The position numbers and the translations under genes were made by a program. Of a stretch of 15,291 nucleotides of DNA, positions 14,991-15,291 are shown piece by piece. Every line of letters begins with the position of its first letter. The stretch's first letter is position 1. The notes below the pieces were generated by a model. It had not been told where the DNA came from and searched no databases. It worked only from the letters and a program-made list of their open reading frames with translations. Source of the DNA: Halomonas sp. (GTDB lineage Bacteria > Pseudomonadota > Gammaproteobacteria > Pseudomonadales > Halomonadaceae); NCBI GenBank assembly GCA_007129225.1, contig SKVX01000033.1:1-15291 (forward strand), given 5' to 3'.

Positions 14991-15291
14991 GGTAAGAAAA
15001 ACAACATCCGGCTGTCACCCGCGCCAACAACAACAACAAGGCGGTCAGGCGAGACAGAGCCCGCACCAACAACAACAAGGCGGGCTGTGAAACGATGCGG
15101 AAGCGGGAGAATAACAACAAGCTCATCCCGACATGCTCCGCCCTTCGAAGCCTTCAACAACAGCAACAATATGCGCTCGAAGCACCGGATCCCAGGACGC
15201 GACGCGCTCACACTGGCTGCCAACAAGAACAAGGGCCAGAGAAGCGCGCCTTCGGCAACAACAGCAACAAGCCGAAGGTAGGCATATTCAC
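14991..15291 (+). ncRNA. crcZ: CrcZ-like Hfq/Crc-sequestering small RNA (3' end beyond the window)
   Basis: The region after cbrB has no credible ORF but carries seven A-rich (AAC)n-type motifs, the pattern bound by the distal face of Hfq. They are spread across the visible 300 nt of the predicted transcript, and most sit in loops of GC-rich stems. In Pseudomonas the CrcZ RNA lies between cbrB and pcnB, is driven by CbrB and sigma-54, is about 400 nt long, and titrates Hfq/Crc through such motifs to lift catabolite repression. Location, promoter class and motif content all agree here. No terminator is visible before the window end, so the gene is incomplete. The start is inferred from the promoter. 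I name it by analogy; primary-sequence similarity to Pseudomonas CrcZ was not tested. Confidence 0.82.
14994..15270 (+). repeat. Seven dispersed CA-rich (AAC)n Hfq-type motifs
   Basis: Motifs: AAGAAAAACAACA (14994-15006), AACAACAACAACAA (15026-15039), AACAACAACAA (15068-15078), AATAACAACAA (15110-15120), AACAACAGCAACAA (15156-15169), AACAAGAACAA (15222-15232) and AACAACAGCAACAA (15257-15270). Most fit a triplet A-A-N phase. Flanking stems are CGCC/GGCG around the second, AGCCCGC/GCGGGCT around the third, CGGGA/TCCCG around the fourth, CTTCGA/TCGAAG around the fifth, CTGGC/GCCAG around the sixth and CCTTCGGC/GCCGAAGG around the seventh. Spacing is irregular (30-66 nt) and the separators are unrelated, so this is not a tandem repeat or CRISPR. 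Confidence 0.85.

Noticed and set aside
15022..15278. CRISPR-like or satellite repeat array
   Set aside because: The repeated units are short A-rich motifs of 11-14 nt at irregular distances with different flanking stems; there is no constant direct repeat and no cas gene.
14970..15281. A 103-codon plus-strand open frame over the A-rich region, and an 89-codon minus-strand one
   Set aside because: The plus frame begins inside the sigma-54 promoter, has no ribosome binding site and encodes low-complexity Thr/Asn/Arg runs produced by the (AAC)n motifs; the minus frame is its shadow. Structure and context point to RNA.

Overview
The window looks like a chromosomal segment of a high-GC gammaproteobacterium, most likely Halomonadaceae (Halomonas or a relative) or another Pseudomonas-like lineage. 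This is inferred from the high-GC coding style, the protein families and a gene order that matches two Pseudomonas neighbourhoods. I see no mobile element, tRNA, rRNA, CRISPR array or prophage gene.

Left block (1-6606). Two twitching-motility ATPase genes lie on the minus strand: pilU, cut by the left edge, and pilT. They diverge from a plus-strand run: a YggS/PLPBP-type PLP protein, proC (proline synthesis), a YggT membrane protein, metX and metW (homoserine acylation for methionine; ATGA overlap), a secreted DUF4426 protein, and a small Rieske-type [2Fe-2S] protein. Most of these are tightly spaced or overlap.

Middle block (6565-9213). sfsA and a class I aminotransferase form a minus-strand pair that converges on, and overlaps, the Rieske gene. 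The aminotransferase diverges from dksA.

Right block (8776-15291). The order is dksA, gluQ, a 58-aa membrane miniprotein (cbrX-like, too short for ordinary ORF calling), cbrA, cbrB, an intrinsic terminator, and then a non-coding stretch to the window end. CbrA is an SLC5-transporter/histidine-kinase fusion. CbrB is a sigma-54 activator with an intact GAFTGA loop.

The most interesting part is the last ~450 bp. Two inverted TGTTAC/GTAACA half-sites are followed by a GG-N10-GC sigma-54 promoter. Downstream is a region with seven (AAC)n-like A-rich motifs, most of them held in the loops of GC-rich hairpins. Position, promoter type and motif content match the Pseudomonas CrcZ RNA, which titrates Hfq/Crc to relieve carbon catabolite repression. 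The 3' end lies beyond the window. As a system: CbrX/CbrA would sense nutrient (C/N) state, phosphorylate CbrB, and CbrB with sigma-54 would switch on the CrcZ-like decoy RNA.
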